Shown here piece by piece: positions 44,875 to 54,352 of a DNA stretch of 64,000 nucleotides (the first letter of the stretch is position 1; every line of letters starts with the position of its first letter). The stretch covers positions 62,001-126,000 of the forward strand of contig JAKALP010000008.1 of NCBI GenBank assembly GCA_021824175.1. The letters run 5' to 3'. The notes under the pieces are model-generated. The model searched no databases and was not told where the DNA came from. It was given only the letters and a program-made list of their open reading frames with translations. Both the position numbers and the translations under genes were made by a program. The stretch comes from Deltaproteobacteria bacterium (lineage in GTDB: Bacteria > Desulfobacterota > Desulfobacteria > Desulfobacterales > Desulfosarcinaceae).

Positions 44875-47800
44875 TTAGCATCGTGGCTCCATTTCTTTTT
44901 CCAATGCTGTGCGGACCTGCTCAAAAAGAGCATCCCAGGCGCCCCTTTGGGGCTGTCGAAAAAGTCTGGCCTGGGGATACCAAATGCTTTGCTCGCCGTT
45001 TAGGCCCCAGCGCCAGTCGGGCAGATAAGGGAGCAGAATCCACACCGGTCGTCCCATGGCGCCAGCCAGATGGGCCATGGCCGTATCCACGGTAATGATC
45101 AGGTCCATATGGGCGATCACGGCCGCGGTGTCGCCGAAATCCTGGAGCTGGTCGCCCAAGTGAATCATGGCGCCACTGCTGATCAGGTGCTGATATTCAG
45201 ATGGATCACGGTTTTTTTGAAGGCTATAGAGCTGAATGCCCGCCATCCGGCTGAGCCGGTGGAAATGATGGATGGGACACGACCGGCGGGCATCATTGAC
45301 ATGCATGGGATTTCCCGACCATACGATGCCGATCTTAAATGCGTCCGGAAGAATTTGGTTGCGCCATTTTTTCGCTCGGTCTCCATGGGAATGAAGATAG
45401 GGCACTGAGCGCGGTATTGTGGCTTCCGTAATATTCAGGCAGCCGGGCACACTCATGATCGGAATGACCAGATCCACACCCGCGAGATCGGGTGGGCGAT
45501 CGGTCAGACCCAGCAGGCGGTCGACCCCTGGGAACTCCGCAAACAAGGGCAACAGGGGCGACTGCACCTGAAACCACACCTTTCCGCCCAGCGACTTGAT
45601 GAGTGGGATGAAGCGGGCAAACTGAATCGTGTCACCCAGTCCCTGCTCACAGTGCACCAAGAGAGTGCGATCTTTGAATGGCCGGCCGTTCCAGGCCGGC
45701 AACTGATGTTGGAAGGGATAGACCCGGATATGACTCTGGGGGCGCTTAAATCGCCAATGCAACCGTTTCCATCCTTCGGTGTAATCTCCTTGCAACAGAT
45801 ACAGGGTGGCCAGATCGAATTGGGCCGTGGCATTGTCCGGTTGAAGGGCAACAGTCGTTTCAAAATGGCGGCGGGCGTTGGCCAGGTCCAAATTCTCCAG
45901 GTAGAGCTTGGCCATGGCATGGTGGGCGGCCGGATCGTGTTGGTTGTGATCCAAAGCCCGACGGTAATAGGAAAGTGTTTGATCCCATTGGCCGCGGTCC
46001 ATGTGAACATTGCCGATATTTTGAAGCGCCCCGGCGAAGTCCGGTTTGAGGCGGATGGCAGCCTCAAATGCGGCCATGGCCTCATCCAACTTACCGATAT
46101 GATGGAGGGCCATGCCGAGGTTATTGTGCGCCCGATAGTCATTGGGATCGTTTTCAGTGCTTCTTTGAAGAGCATTGGCCGCTTCGGCATATCGTCTCAT
46201 GCGGAAGAGCAGCAGGCCGAGATTATATACTGCCGGCGTATAAGCGGGGTCGATTAAAGTGGCCAACCGGTATGCTTCCACAGCGGCTGGATGGAACCCC
46301 GCGGCTTCATACGTTTGCGCCAGGTTGAAAACGGCCGGAACAAACCGTGGGGATAGCGCCCAGGCTGCACGGAAGCGGGCGGCGGCGGCTGGCCAGCGTC
46401 CCAGTTGGAAGTACAGCACGCCCAAATTGTAGTGGGATTCCATTAAGCTTGGGTCATTGGCGATTGCTCTATGATAAGACTCCATGGCTGCATCCAGGGC
46501 GCCTTGCTCCTCGAATAATTGTCCCTCACGGAAGTTCGCATCGGCTGCCTGACGGTCGTTGTTATGTGCCCTGGCCAAAGACGGCGTATTGGATTTTTCA
46601 GCGACCAATTTTTCCAAAGCAACCAGCATGCTGCAGATCGGCGGGGTCCAGTCACCGGGGCGTTGCTGCCGGAACAGCCGCATGCTCGGATACCAGGGAG
46701 AGTCCTCACGGTCTAGAAACCAGCGCCAATCGGCGATATAGGGCAGCAACACCCACACCGGCCGACCCATGGCGCCGGCCAGATGGGCCACGGCCGTATC
46801 GATGGTCACGATCAAGTCACAGTTGGCGATTACGGCGGCGGTATGGGCAAAGGTGTCCAGCTCCGGCCCAAGATTGTGGACCCACGGGGACAACTCTTCC
46901 TGGGAGGATGCCGAGGTATCCAACGGCTTTTGCAGGCCGTAAATGGCAATTTGTTCGAACGCCGAAAGGGGTGCCAGCAGGTTCACATCCAGGCGCCGCT
47001 TGGGATCGACATTGGAACCGGACCACACCAGGCCGATCTTGAATTTGTCCGGGTTCAGGCGGCCGGCCCAATGGGCCTTCAACGCCGGGTCCGAAAATAG
47101 ATAGGGGCCATCATCGGAAATTGTCTCTAGGCGGACACCCAACCGGCCCGGCAAGCTGGCCAAGGGAATGCAGAAATCACACTGGCTTTGGGGCCGCACG
47201 GTTTTGCCGCGCACCACCAATTCGTGGACATGGGGCAATTGTCTGAAAAGATCGATCAACGCCGGCCGGGTTTCCAGCACGATGCGCCCGCCGGCCTGGA
47301 CCAGTCGCGGCAGGTAGCGGAGATAGAGAAATACATCGCCGAAACCCTGCTCGTCGTAGACCAATAGGGTTTTGTCTTTTAAGGTTTGCCCCTGCCACAG
47401 CGGCAAGCCGTGGCGGTTGGGGTAGCCGCTGTCCGGAGGAAAGTGGCGCAGGCGCCACTCAAATTCGGGCCAGCCCTCTTCAAATCTTCCCAGCATCAAA
47501 TTCACTAAGCCTAGATTGAAGTGGGCTTCGGCATAATCCGGCTTCAGTTCCAGGGCGCGGCGGTACATTGGGACAGCTCGTTGGAAATCCCGCTTCTTCT
47601 GGAGCATATTGCCATAATTGCAGAAGGTTTCGGCATCCTGGGGGGCCAGGCGGGCAGCCAACGACATCCAGAAGATGGCCTCATCGACCCGTCCGTCTTC
47701 GGCCAGGCACTGGGCCAGCCGATTGTGAGCTTTGACATAGTTGGGTTTGACCTGGATTGCCTGTTGGAAATGGCTCGCAGCCTGACGAAAGTCGCCTTCG

Positions 47801-48378
47801 GACTGACAAATATCGCCGAGGCCGAAATGGGCTTTGGCAAAAAGCGGATTCGTTGCCAGAGCGGATTCCATAGCTCGTCGAGCCGCGGGCCATTCCCTTT
47901 TGGCCTGAAGGGCCAATGCCAGATTGTAGTACGCCTCGGTATATTGCGGATCAAGAGTCAGGGCACGTTCAAACCAGGCTTGGGCTTCATCCAGGCGGTT
48001 CATGGCCATCAGCGCCAGTCCACCGTTATTGTACGCCGGGGTCAGATTGGGCTGCAATTGCGCGGCCCGCTCAAAACACGCCAGGGCTTGGGCGTTCTGT
48101 AGACATGCCAGATAAACTGACCCCAGATCGCAATGATAGGCCGCGCGGGTGGGTTGGTGCCTGATGGCTTCCGACAGCAAAGTGAGCGCGGCCGTGAACT
48201 CTTGTCGTTGGTAAGCGATCAGCCCGGACAGGTGCAGGGCCGGGCTCTCTTCGGGGGAACGCGCTAGAATTTCCCGGCACAATCGTTGGGCCTCATCAAG
48301 ATCGCCTTGCCGGAATTTAAGCAATGCGACTTGAATGTCGGCCGTACCGTCATGACCTTTTCGGGCTATGTTTTGCAT
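44875..48378 (-). CDS. Giant TPR protein with two GT9-like domains
   Basis: At 1167 residues this is the largest gene in the window. Two modules again: TPR array (about 15-300), GT9-like domain (310-580), linker, TPR array (620-880) and GT9-like domain (890-1160). The glycosyltransferase landmarks LLVYDEQGFGD and LLVHCEQGLGD open the domains, and VTIDTAVAHLAGAMGRPVW / VTVDTAMAHLAGAMGRPVW close them. It is homologous to the genes at 41401 and 57617. A sigma-54 promoter upstream suggests coexpression with the flagellum. ATG 48378 is preferred over TTG 48399 for the AGGAT site. Confidence 0.8.
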   Translation of the reverse strand: MQNIARKGHDGTADIQVALLKFRQGDLDEAQRLCREILARSPEESPALHLSGLIAYQRQEFTAALTLLSEAIRHQPTRAAYHCDLGSVYLACLQNAQALACFERAAQLQPNLTPAYNNGGLALMAMNRLDEAQAWFERALTLDPQYTEAYYNLALALQAKREWPAARRAMESALATNPLFAKAHFGLGDICQSEGDFRQAASHFQQAIQVKPNYVKAHNRLAQCLAEDGRVDEAIFWMSLAARLAPQDAETFCNYGNMLQKKRDFQRAVPMYRRALELKPDYAEAHFNLGLVNLMLGRFEEGWPEFEWRLRHFPPDSGYPNRHGLPLWQGQTLKDKTLLVYDEQGFGDVFLYLRYLPRLVQAGGRIVLETRPALIDLFRQLPHVHELVVRGKTVRPQSQCDFCIPLASLPGRLGVRLETISDDGPYLFSDPALKAHWAGRLNPDKFKIGLVWSGSNVDPKRRLDVNLLAPLSAFEQIAIYGLQKPLDTSASSQEELSPWVHNLGPELDTFAHTAAVIANCDLIVTIDTAVAHLAGAMGRPVWVLLPYIADWRWFLDREDSPWYPSMRLFRQQRPGDWTPPICSMLVALEKLVAEKSNTPSLARAHNNDRQAADANFREGQLFEEQGALDAAMESYHRAIANDPSLMESHYNLGVLYFQLGRWPAAAARFRAAWALSPRFVPAVFNLAQTYEAAGFHPAAVEAYRLATLIDPAYTPAVYNLGLLLFRMRRYAEAANALQRSTENDPNDYRAHNNLGMALHHIGKLDEAMAAFEAAIRLKPDFAGALQNIGNVHMDRGQWDQTLSYYRRALDHNQHDPAAHHAMAKLYLENLDLANARRHFETTVALQPDNATAQFDLATLYLLQGDYTEGWKRLHWRFKRPQSHIRVYPFQHQLPAWNGRPFKDRTLLVHCEQGLGDTIQFARFIPLIKSLGGKVWFQVQSPLLPLFAEFPGVDRLLGLTDRPPDLAGVDLVIPIMSVPGCLNITEATIPRSVPYLHSHGDRAKKWRNQILPDAFKIGIVWSGNPMHVNDARRSCPIHHFHRLSRMAGIQLYSLQKNRDPSEYQHLISSGAMIHLGDQLQDFGDTAAVIAHMDLIITVDTAMAHLAGAMGRPVWILLPYLPDWRWGLNGEQSIWYPQARLFRQPQRGAWDALFEQVRTALEKEMEPRC

Positions 48379-48458
48379 CCCGTTTGATCCTGCCAACAAA
48401 TACTTCCACGATTGGGTGTGCCAATTGGTCTACTCGATTTCTTACCTATCTAATTCGC

Positions 48459-48474
48459 TGCAATTAGCATGCCC
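48459..48474 (-). promoter_or_regulatory. Sigma-54 promoter of the 1167-residue TPR-GT gene
   Basis: Minus strand GGGCAT-GCTAA-TTGCA has the invariant GG (48473-48472) and GC (48461-48460) separated by 10 bases and a perfect TTGCA -12 box. The start would be near 48448. Confidence 0.55.
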
Positions 48475-48634
48475 CAAATTGACCGGTCAGGCGGAACGAT
48501 CCGAGACGAAAAGCAAATTATTTCGGGGAGCAGGGGAGGGGAACCTCGACCGCAGGTCAAGTCAAATAATTGACGTGCCCGGAATGTTCTGAGCTCATAG
48601 GATAATAATTTCAGTGTATTACGTGCATATGGGA

Positions 48635-48652
48635 TTGGCCTGCCTCTTGCAC
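48635..48652 (+). promoter_or_regulatory. Sigma-54 promoter of the GT2 gene
   Basis: TTGGCCTGCCTCTTGCAC has GG (48637-48638) and GC (48649-48650) with 10 bases between them, close to TGGCAC-N5-TTGCA. It lies about 60 bases before the ATG at 48711. The rest of 48379-48634 shows no gene. Confidence 0.6.
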
Positions 48653-48710
48653 ACTTCCTTTGGCAAAAGATTTGTAATGCCTTCAACTTGTTAAGAACGG
48701 AAAGAGAACC

Positions 48711-49445
48711 ATGACCCAACAAGCCATTGCCCGCAGCTTCGTAATCCCGGTCCTGGACATGTCGCCCCACAGCCGATTCAATATCAAAACCTTGCTGGAT
48801 GACCTCGGCGCGGTGGCGGGCGAAGTAATTTGTATCTTCAACAGCCCGGAGGTATTCAAGGCCCTGCATAACCATCCGCGCATCGACAAATACTGCTTTA
48901 ACAAACTCAATGCCGGTGTGAGCCGCTCCTGGAACCTGGGCATCATGTCGGCCGAAGGCCGGGCCGTGTTCATCATGAACGCTGATCTGCATGTGCTGCC
49001 CAACGCCATTCATCAGTTGGAAAACTATCTGTTCCAACTGCCGGATGCCGTGCTCGTCGGCCCCCAGGGCAGTTATCTGGATTTCGAAAACCTGCGCATG
49101 ATCCATTATTTTCAGAAAGGCGCCTTTGAACAGCCGGTGCGCACCCATGATGTTTCCGGCTTTTTCTTCGCCCTTCATCTGGAGCGTTTTCTAGAGCATA
49201 AATTGCTGTTTGACCCCCGCTTCAGCCCCTGCTTCATGGAAGAGTGGGACATGGGGGTGCAGGTGATGAAAGCCGGTCTGTCTTCCTACGCCGTGCCGGT
49301 GACCGACTGGGAGCATGAGTGGGGCATCTCCGGTCACAAGGAGAACACGCCCATCAACTACTTCGGCCGTACGGTAATGCGCAATGATGTGTTGCAGGCC
49401 AACCGCGTCAAATTCAAAGACAAGTGGTTCAAGCGCGCCGCATGA
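48711..49445 (+). CDS. GT2-like glycosyltransferase
   Basis: The 244-residue protein is a GT-A family 2-like enzyme without membrane segments. NKLNAGVSRSWNLGIMSAEGRAVFIMNADLHV carries the nucleotide-sugar binding region and the DxD-like N-A-D metal motif; MEEWDMGVQVMKAGL is the ED-x-D-like acceptor/base segment. Donor unknown. It is translated from a GGAAAG-type site, coupled by ATGA overlap to the next gene, and preceded by a sigma-54 promoter, fitting a role in building a flagellin glycan. Confidence 0.8.
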   Translation: MTQQAIARSFVIPVLDMSPHSRFNIKTLLDDLGAVAGEVICIFNSPEVFKALHNHPRIDKYCFNKLNAGVSRSWNLGIMSAEGRAVFIMNADLHVLPNAIHQLENYLFQLPDAVLVGPQGSYLDFENLRMIHYFQKGAFEQPVRTHDVSGFFFALHLERFLEHKLLFDPRFSPCFMEEWDMGVQVMKAGLSSYAVPVTDWEHEWGISGHKENTPINYFGRTVMRNDVLQANRVKFKDKWFKRAA

Positions 49446-50395
49446 AAATTCTGTTTCTCACCCATCCCTATCCGAACTATGTGCCGGATCTGCTGCTTCA
49501 TGGCCTGCGCAAACTGCTGGGGCCGGAGGTGGTGGATTATCCCCGCAAGGATTGTCTTTATGAGGGCGTGATCGGATTGGGGATCTGCCCGGACGATCAG
49601 CGCTGTCCCGGCTGGTTTCCCCCCAATGACGGCCATGTGGATCGCAGCGATATTCCATCCAAAATCCAACGCGGCTATTTCGATTTGGTGGTCAGCGACA
49701 TACGCGCCGCGGCCGGCGTTTCCAAGCAGTTCAATCAATTGCCGGGGCGCTGGGCGATCATCGACGGTGAAGATCAGCCCAGCAAAATTCCCATCGGGCC
49801 TTATGTGGTCTTCCGGCGAGAAACCGATGGCGCCGATTACAGCATTCCACTGCCCATGGCCCTGCCTGAAGAGGTGCTGTTGTGGATCACGCGCTATGAT
49901 GAGTTGCCTAAGAGATACGATATCGGATTTCTGGGCAGCACTCACGACGGCGAACGCAGGCGACTCGTGGAAACCCTGGCCCGCCATTATCCCCAAAGCC
50001 TGTTCCAGGCCACCTCCGTGCCGAGCAGTGATAACCCCGTTCCCATGGGCCGATTTTCCCGTGACGAATACTACCAAAAACTCCAGCAGTGCCATGTCGT
50101 GCTCACTCTGGCGGGTGCGGGTTTTGATACGTTTCGTTTCTGGGAAAATGCCGCCTGCAATGCAGTGCATGCCGCGGTTCAAATGCCGCTTTTTTTACCG
50201 GATGATTTCATCGACGACCGCGAGATTCTTCGCTTCGTTAACACGGATGAGCTGCGCGCCAAGATCGACCGTCTCTTTGCATCCGAAAACCAGAGAAGAG
50301 AACACGTCGTGGCCGGCAGGCACAAACTGGTCAGCAAACACCTGACCGTTCACCGCGCTCAATATTTTCTGGATCACATCCGCCGGATATTCTGA
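49442..50395 (+). CDS. CgeB-like glycosyltransferase
   Basis: The 317-residue protein begins MKILFLTHPYPNYVPD, a GT-B opening, and its C-terminal half (ILRFVNTDELRAKIDRL..R..H..) matches the helix pattern of CgeB/DUF3880-type glycosyltransferases, where the sugar-nucleotide site has AGAGFDTFRFWENAA. Function in the island is inferred. ATG 49442 overlaps the GT2 stop. Downstream lie dispersed palindromes rather than another gene. Confidence 0.65.
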   Translation: MKILFLTHPYPNYVPDLLLHGLRKLLGPEVVDYPRKDCLYEGVIGLGICPDDQRCPGWFPPNDGHVDRSDIPSKIQRGYFDLVVSDIRAAAGVSKQFNQLPGRWAIIDGEDQPSKIPIGPYVVFRRETDGADYSIPLPMALPEEVLLWITRYDELPKRYDIGFLGSTHDGERRRLVETLARHYPQSLFQATSVPSSDNPVPMGRFSRDEYYQKLQQCHVVLTLAGAGFDTFRFWENAACNAVHAAVQMPLFLPDDFIDDREILRFVNTDELRAKIDRLFASENQRREHVVAGRHKLVSKHLTVHRAQYFLDHIRRIF

Positions 50396-50479
50396 TCAAG
50401 ATCGTGGAAGCATCAGGTGTCTTTTCGTAATGCCCGCGCAGGCGAGCATCCAGCGCCATTGCACTTAAGCTCATCCGTG

Positions 50480-50528
50480 CCATCCGTGTGATCCGTGGTC
50501 ATTTTTTTACCACGGATTACACGGATTA
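50480..50528. repeat. Inverted repeat of the ATCCGTGTGATCCGTGGT type
   Basis: CCATCCGTGTGATCCGTGGT (50480-50499) and its complement (50509-50528) match at 18 of 20 positions with a T-rich 9-base loop, between convergent genes. A decayed CCCGCGCAGGCG half-palindrome is at about 50430-50450. Probably a dispersed repeat acting as terminator. Confidence 0.75.
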
Positions 50529-50587
50529 CACAGATGGGTGGAAATGTTTGATGGATCTCAAAAATATTCCATCAAGAAATTCAGCTA

Positions 50588-51784
50588 TCACCGCGGCGCA
50601 ATGCTGAAGTCCACAATCCCCGTGCCGGACCAGTGACCCAGCTCGGTGACATCTTCCCTGGGTTCTTCGATGCTGTTCCAGAACTTCTCCATGGGTTCGT
50701 TCAGGTGGATATCATCCAGTACAAGCACGCCCTTGTATTTGTTCTTTTTGAGATGCTGGTAAAATTGATGTTCGAAAGTGCCATCGTGGTAGGTATCCAG
50801 CAGAATCAGGGGGGAGGAGAGCAGTCGCGGATCGTCCAGCACATTGCCGATGCAATATTCAATGGTCTTGAGTTCATCGACACCGTGGATGTCCTTTAGA
50901 TTTTCGATATCATAAGAGATCACCCGGTTGGCCGGATTATAGGACATCGCCAGGGCCGAATAGCCTTTCAAAGTGCCGACATCAAAAAGGATGCGATTAT
51001 TGCAAAGAGTGCTCAAGTAGGCCAGCAGGCGATAATGCTCCTTGAACTGGGTATCCAGAAAGTAGGCGCGATACTCCGAACTGCCGGTGTGACGGGCCAT
51101 GGCGGTGAGATCGATGGGTTCGATAGCGTTTCGTTTGAGATTGAGCCGCATGCGGATATTATTGGGCGCTTCGGCCCGTACCGGGAAAAAGGAGCTACTT
51201 TTCAGCATCTCCAGCCTGTGTTCCACATAGTTGGATTTGGGGATGAGGAATGATCCATAAAACCCTGGCTGATATTGGAAGATCTGATAGCTGCCGCTCA
51301 TGGGCATCATCTCTTCCGCCTCCCAGCACGAGCGATGGGTTTCATGGGGATTCCCGTAGATGGCTTCCTGAACCCAGCCCTTGCCCAAGGGCAGGAATAT
51401 AATGAGCGCTTTTTCGATATGGGCCGCACATTTGTCCAGCAGCAGCCACCCCTTTTCCTTTGTAAAATGCTCCAACACATCGCCCAAAACCACTACATCG
51501 TAGGTTTCCAGGGTGTCGATGAGATCAAAGGCATCACCGATGTGGATGCGATCGTAAATCGCCCGTTGATGGTCCTGGATATAGTCGCCATACACCTCTA
51601 TGCCGTCCAACCGTATTTTCCAATCACTCTTTCTGTAACGCTCGCCCAGCATCACATCCAAAAAATCACGGGCGATGAAGCCGAGTTTGCCGTTGCCCAA
51701 CCCGATATCCAGCATGGAATTGGGTCGGATTTGCGTAAGATACTGAACAAAGCAATTGATATGGCTAAAGGGGCTGGTGGGCAT
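50588..51784 (-). CDS. Tandem class I methyltransferase protein
   Basis: The 398-residue protein joins two Rossmann methyltransferase-like domains. The N-terminal one (1-200) has the SAM loop LDIGLGNGKLGF and is a paralogue of the genes at 56322 and 57002 (shared MPTSPFSH start, GDVLEHF and YGNPHE-HRS motifs). The second (240-398) has FDVGTLKGYSALAM, a SAM-loop-like motif, and LLDTYHDG, resembling macrocin-O-methyltransferase or glycan methyltransferases. AGGAGG 8 bases upstream and a sigma-54 promoter support the start. It probably methylates the glycan or its sugars. Confidence 0.75.
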   Translation of the reverse strand: MPTSPFSHINCFVQYLTQIRPNSMLDIGLGNGKLGFIARDFLDVMLGERYRKSDWKIRLDGIEVYGDYIQDHQRAIYDRIHIGDAFDLIDTLETYDVVVLGDVLEHFTKEKGWLLLDKCAAHIEKALIIFLPLGKGWVQEAIYGNPHETHRSCWEAEEMMPMSGSYQIFQYQPGFYGSFLIPKSNYVEHRLEMLKSSSFFPVRAEAPNNIRMRLNLKRNAIEPIDLTAMARHTGSSEYRAYFLDTQFKEHYRLLAYLSTLCNNRILFDVGTLKGYSALAMSYNPANRVISYDIENLKDIHGVDELKTIEYCIGNVLDDPRLLSSPLILLDTYHDGTFEHQFYQHLKKNKYKGVLVLDDIHLNEPMEKFWNSIEEPREDVTELGHWSGTGIVDFSIAPR

Positions 51785-51814
51785 GGAATAGTCCTCCTAG
51801 TTCCGAAAAATTGT

Positions 51815-51831
51815 AGCCAGAAACATGCCAA
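51815..51831 (-). promoter_or_regulatory. Sigma-54 promoter of the tandem methyltransferase gene
   Basis: Minus strand TTGGCAT-GTTTC-TGGCT has GG (51829-51828) and GC (51817-51816) 10 bases apart. The -24 box is near-perfect and the -12 box differs at one base. Start near 51804, 20 bases before the ATG and before AGGAGG. Confidence 0.6.
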
Positions 51832-52066
51832 TCGCGGCCTTAATCTCCTTGATGTCACGCCAGAAGTGTAATGGCATGGAATTTGGAGGATTGCTCCCGG
51901 CAGGGCGAATATGGCGCGCGCTGCCGGAAAATTGCCGCCGCGCTGGATGGCGCATGAAGTCATGGCGAGGATATTTTATTGATATCATATTTAATTCGCT
52001 AAACCGGCCGCATTCTTGGACCGTCAAGAAAATGAATTGAGTCACTTAGCCCGGAGCTAAACCGCA

Positions 52067-54349
52067 ATGAACTGTGCTTCCCCCTTAGAAATCCGTTACG
52101 ATTTTGCCGAGGCCGCGCATCTTTATTCCCATCATCCTCTTGTCCAAGGCAGCTATCCGGCAGTCATGGCCCAGGCCTTTGAGATGGCCGTTAAAGGTCA
52201 ATGGGCGGATGCCGCCGCTCAATTCTCCGCGGCTGCCTCTTCCCAATATGCGTATAGCGCCAATTTGCATGCCGGCCTTTGCCACCTGATCAATAATCAG
52301 CTCGTCGCGGCGGCCGAAGCTTTTGAAAATGCAGGAAGAATTGAATTTGATACGTTTGATCTACATCTTTACAGCGGGATCGTTGATCATCTTCTCGGGT
52401 TGAAGAGCAAAGCCAATGGCCGCTGGTGGGCGGCCAGGCAAATTGAAAAAAACGATACCATCAATGCTTTAGCCATGAAGTATTTCCGTGATGGCCTCCA
52501 CCCCGAAGCCTCAGCCCTATATCCGTTGTGCCGGGGCAAGGGCATCGACGTGGGATGCGGCAGTCATAAGGTCCATGCCAAAGCCATTGGCATCGATATC
52601 ACCCCTCCGGACAGACATGGTAATGCCGGTTGCGAAAATGGCCGGATGAGCCAGGCGGATCTGGTCGCATCGGGAGATGCTCTGCCCATCCGGGATGAGA
52701 CGCTGGATTATGTCGTGGCGCGCCATAACCTGGAGCATTACGATGATCCCATCCTGGCCTTAATGGAATGGCAGCGGGTACTGAAGCCCGGCGGTGCTCT
52801 GGGCCTTGTGGTGCCGGACCAGCGCTATCGCAACACCATCCAGTTGGACCCCACCCACAAGCACGTCTTCACCCCCTCCAGTCTGCGTCGCATTCTGGAG
52901 CTGATGAAGGGCTTTGATATTATTTACATGGATGCATTGGTGTGCCGGTGGTCCTTTCTGTGCGTCGCTCAAAAAAGGCCTGAAGCGGCGATGCAACGTC
53001 TCGATTACGCCGCGCTGCTGCATGACTATGAAGCTGGATTGGTTCGGCACCAAGCCATGATATATCGCCAAACCGGCTTTGATGCTTTGGCCGAACAGTG
53101 TGAGCAGTACATACATAAGTCCCTTCAAAAACTCGGTTCTTTTATAGAACAACACGTATCGCAACCAGATAAAACAACAACCATAGGTCAATCGACCATT
53201 ACCCCTGTCGCGGATCAAAACCATGCGATAGGCCTCGAAGTCCAGCCATCAAAATCCGCGGCCCCCAGGGTCGGAACAGGCCCTCTCTATCTGGGCTTGG
53301 TCCGGGGCGACGGCTATGGCTGGGGCGTTTGCAGCCGCTACCTGATCCAGGAGCTTTCAAAGATTTTGCCGGTGGTAGTGGTCAATACAGACGATGGAAC
53401 GAGCGAGAATTCGTGCCTGGACGGAACCCTGTTTCAAGCGCTGATGAATATCGATTTTGATCCTACCTTTCCCAAGGCGCGCGGCAGGCACAACTTTGGC
53501 TATGCTTTTTTTGAAAACGAGCTCACCCAGCGGTCCGTGGACAACGCCCGGTGTTACGATCTGGTCCTTGGCGGCTCCACCTGGAACCGCGAGCGCATGC
53601 TGGAAAGAGGCATCCCCAATTGCGGCGTGCTTATCCAGGGTATAGATCCGGAGATTTTTTACCCCATTGAATCCCCGGCCGCCTCAGATCGTTTTGCGAT
53701 TTTTTCCGGCGGCAAATTTGAACTGCGCAAGGGCCAGGATCTGGTCCTGCGGGCGGTTAAAATCATGCAGGATAAATATCCGGATGTGTGGCTGGTCAAT
53801 TGCTGGTACAACCTCTGGCCCGGTTCCACCCGGCTGATGAGTTATTCGCGCCATATTCGCTTCCAGCACCTGGACGGCGAACCCTGGATCAATACCATGC
53901 AGCGAACCTATGCCGAAAACGGGTTGGACCCCGGCCGCATCATCACGCATGAACTGGTTCCCCAGAAGGTACAGCGCGAATTGTATGCGGCCACCGATAT
54001 CGGCCTTTTCCCCAACCGTTGCGAGGGCGGTACCAATCTGGTCCTGATGGAGTATATGGCCTGTGCCAAACCGGTGATCGCTTCCAATTCCAGCGGGCAT
54101 AAAGATATCGTCAATGATGGCAATGCGCTTTTGCTTAATCATCTCACTCCATTCAATGTGGTGGATGCCAAAGGCGAGCTGATTGGGCGCTGGCAGGAGC
54201 CTTCTTTGGATGAATTGGTGAGCCGTTTGGAGTATGCCTACCACCATCGCCATGAAATCAAGCGCTTCGGCCGGCAGGCCGGCGAGGATCTGAAGAAATT
54301 CACCTGGGCCCGCAGCGCCCGGCAATTAATTGAGCTCATGGGGGGCTGA
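52067..54349 (+). CDS. Fusion of TPR-like, methyltransferase and GT4 glycosyltransferase domains
   Basis: The 760-residue protein has an N-terminal alpha-helical, TPR-like region (about 25-130), a class I methyltransferase domain (160-310) with GKGIDVGCGSHKVHAKAIGID and HNLEHYDDPILAL, a Gln/Thr/Ser linker (350-400), and a C-terminal GT-B domain (400-755) with the GGKFELRKGQDLVL donor site and CEGGTNLVLMEYMACAKPV, the E-x7-E motif. Such a fusion could couple sugar addition with O-methylation. GGAG is 10 bases upstream. The 280-base leader region shows no convincing sigma-54 site. The FkbM gene follows after 3 bases. Confidence 0.82.
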   Translation: MNCASPLEIRYDFAEAAHLYSHHPLVQGSYPAVMAQAFEMAVKGQWADAAAQFSAAASSQYAYSANLHAGLCHLINNQLVAAAEAFENAGRIEFDTFDLHLYSGIVDHLLGLKSKANGRWWAARQIEKNDTINALAMKYFRDGLHPEASALYPLCRGKGIDVGCGSHKVHAKAIGIDITPPDRHGNAGCENGRMSQADLVASGDALPIRDETLDYVVARHNLEHYDDPILALMEWQRVLKPGGALGLVVPDQRYRNTIQLDPTHKHVFTPSSLRRILELMKGFDIIYMDALVCRWSFLCVAQKRPEAAMQRLDYAALLHDYEAGLVRHQAMIYRQTGFDALAEQCEQYIHKSLQKLGSFIEQHVSQPDKTTTIGQSTITPVADQNHAIGLEVQPSKSAAPRVGTGPLYLGLVRGDGYGWGVCSRYLIQELSKILPVVVVNTDDGTSENSCLDGTLFQALMNIDFDPTFPKARGRHNFGYAFFENELTQRSVDNARCYDLVLGGSTWNRERMLERGIPNCGVLIQGIDPEIFYPIESPAASDRFAIFSGGKFELRKGQDLVLRAVKIMQDKYPDVWLVNCWYNLWPGSTRLMSYSRHIRFQHLDGEPWINTMQRTYAENGLDPGRIITHELVPQKVQRELYAATDIGLFPNRCEGGTNLVLMEYMACAKPVIASNSSGHKDIVNDGNALLLNHLTPFNVVDAKGELIGRWQEPSLDELVSRLEYAYHHRHEIKRFGRQAGEDLKKFTWARSARQLIELMGG

Positions 54350-54352
54350 TCA

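Noticed and set aside
48408-48424. Second possible sigma-54 -24 box (TTGGCAC) before the giant TPR gene
   Set aside because: The required GC at -12 reads CG, so the invariant dinucleotide is missing; the site at 48459-48474 is better.
48450-49178. 242-codon ORF antisense to the GT2 gene
   Set aside because: It overlaps a gene with a clear promoter, ribosome site and family motifs.
51825-52040. 71-codon ORF in the gap before the methyltransferase-GT fusion
   Set aside because: No ribosome site, no recognisable domain, and opposing frames of the same length exist.
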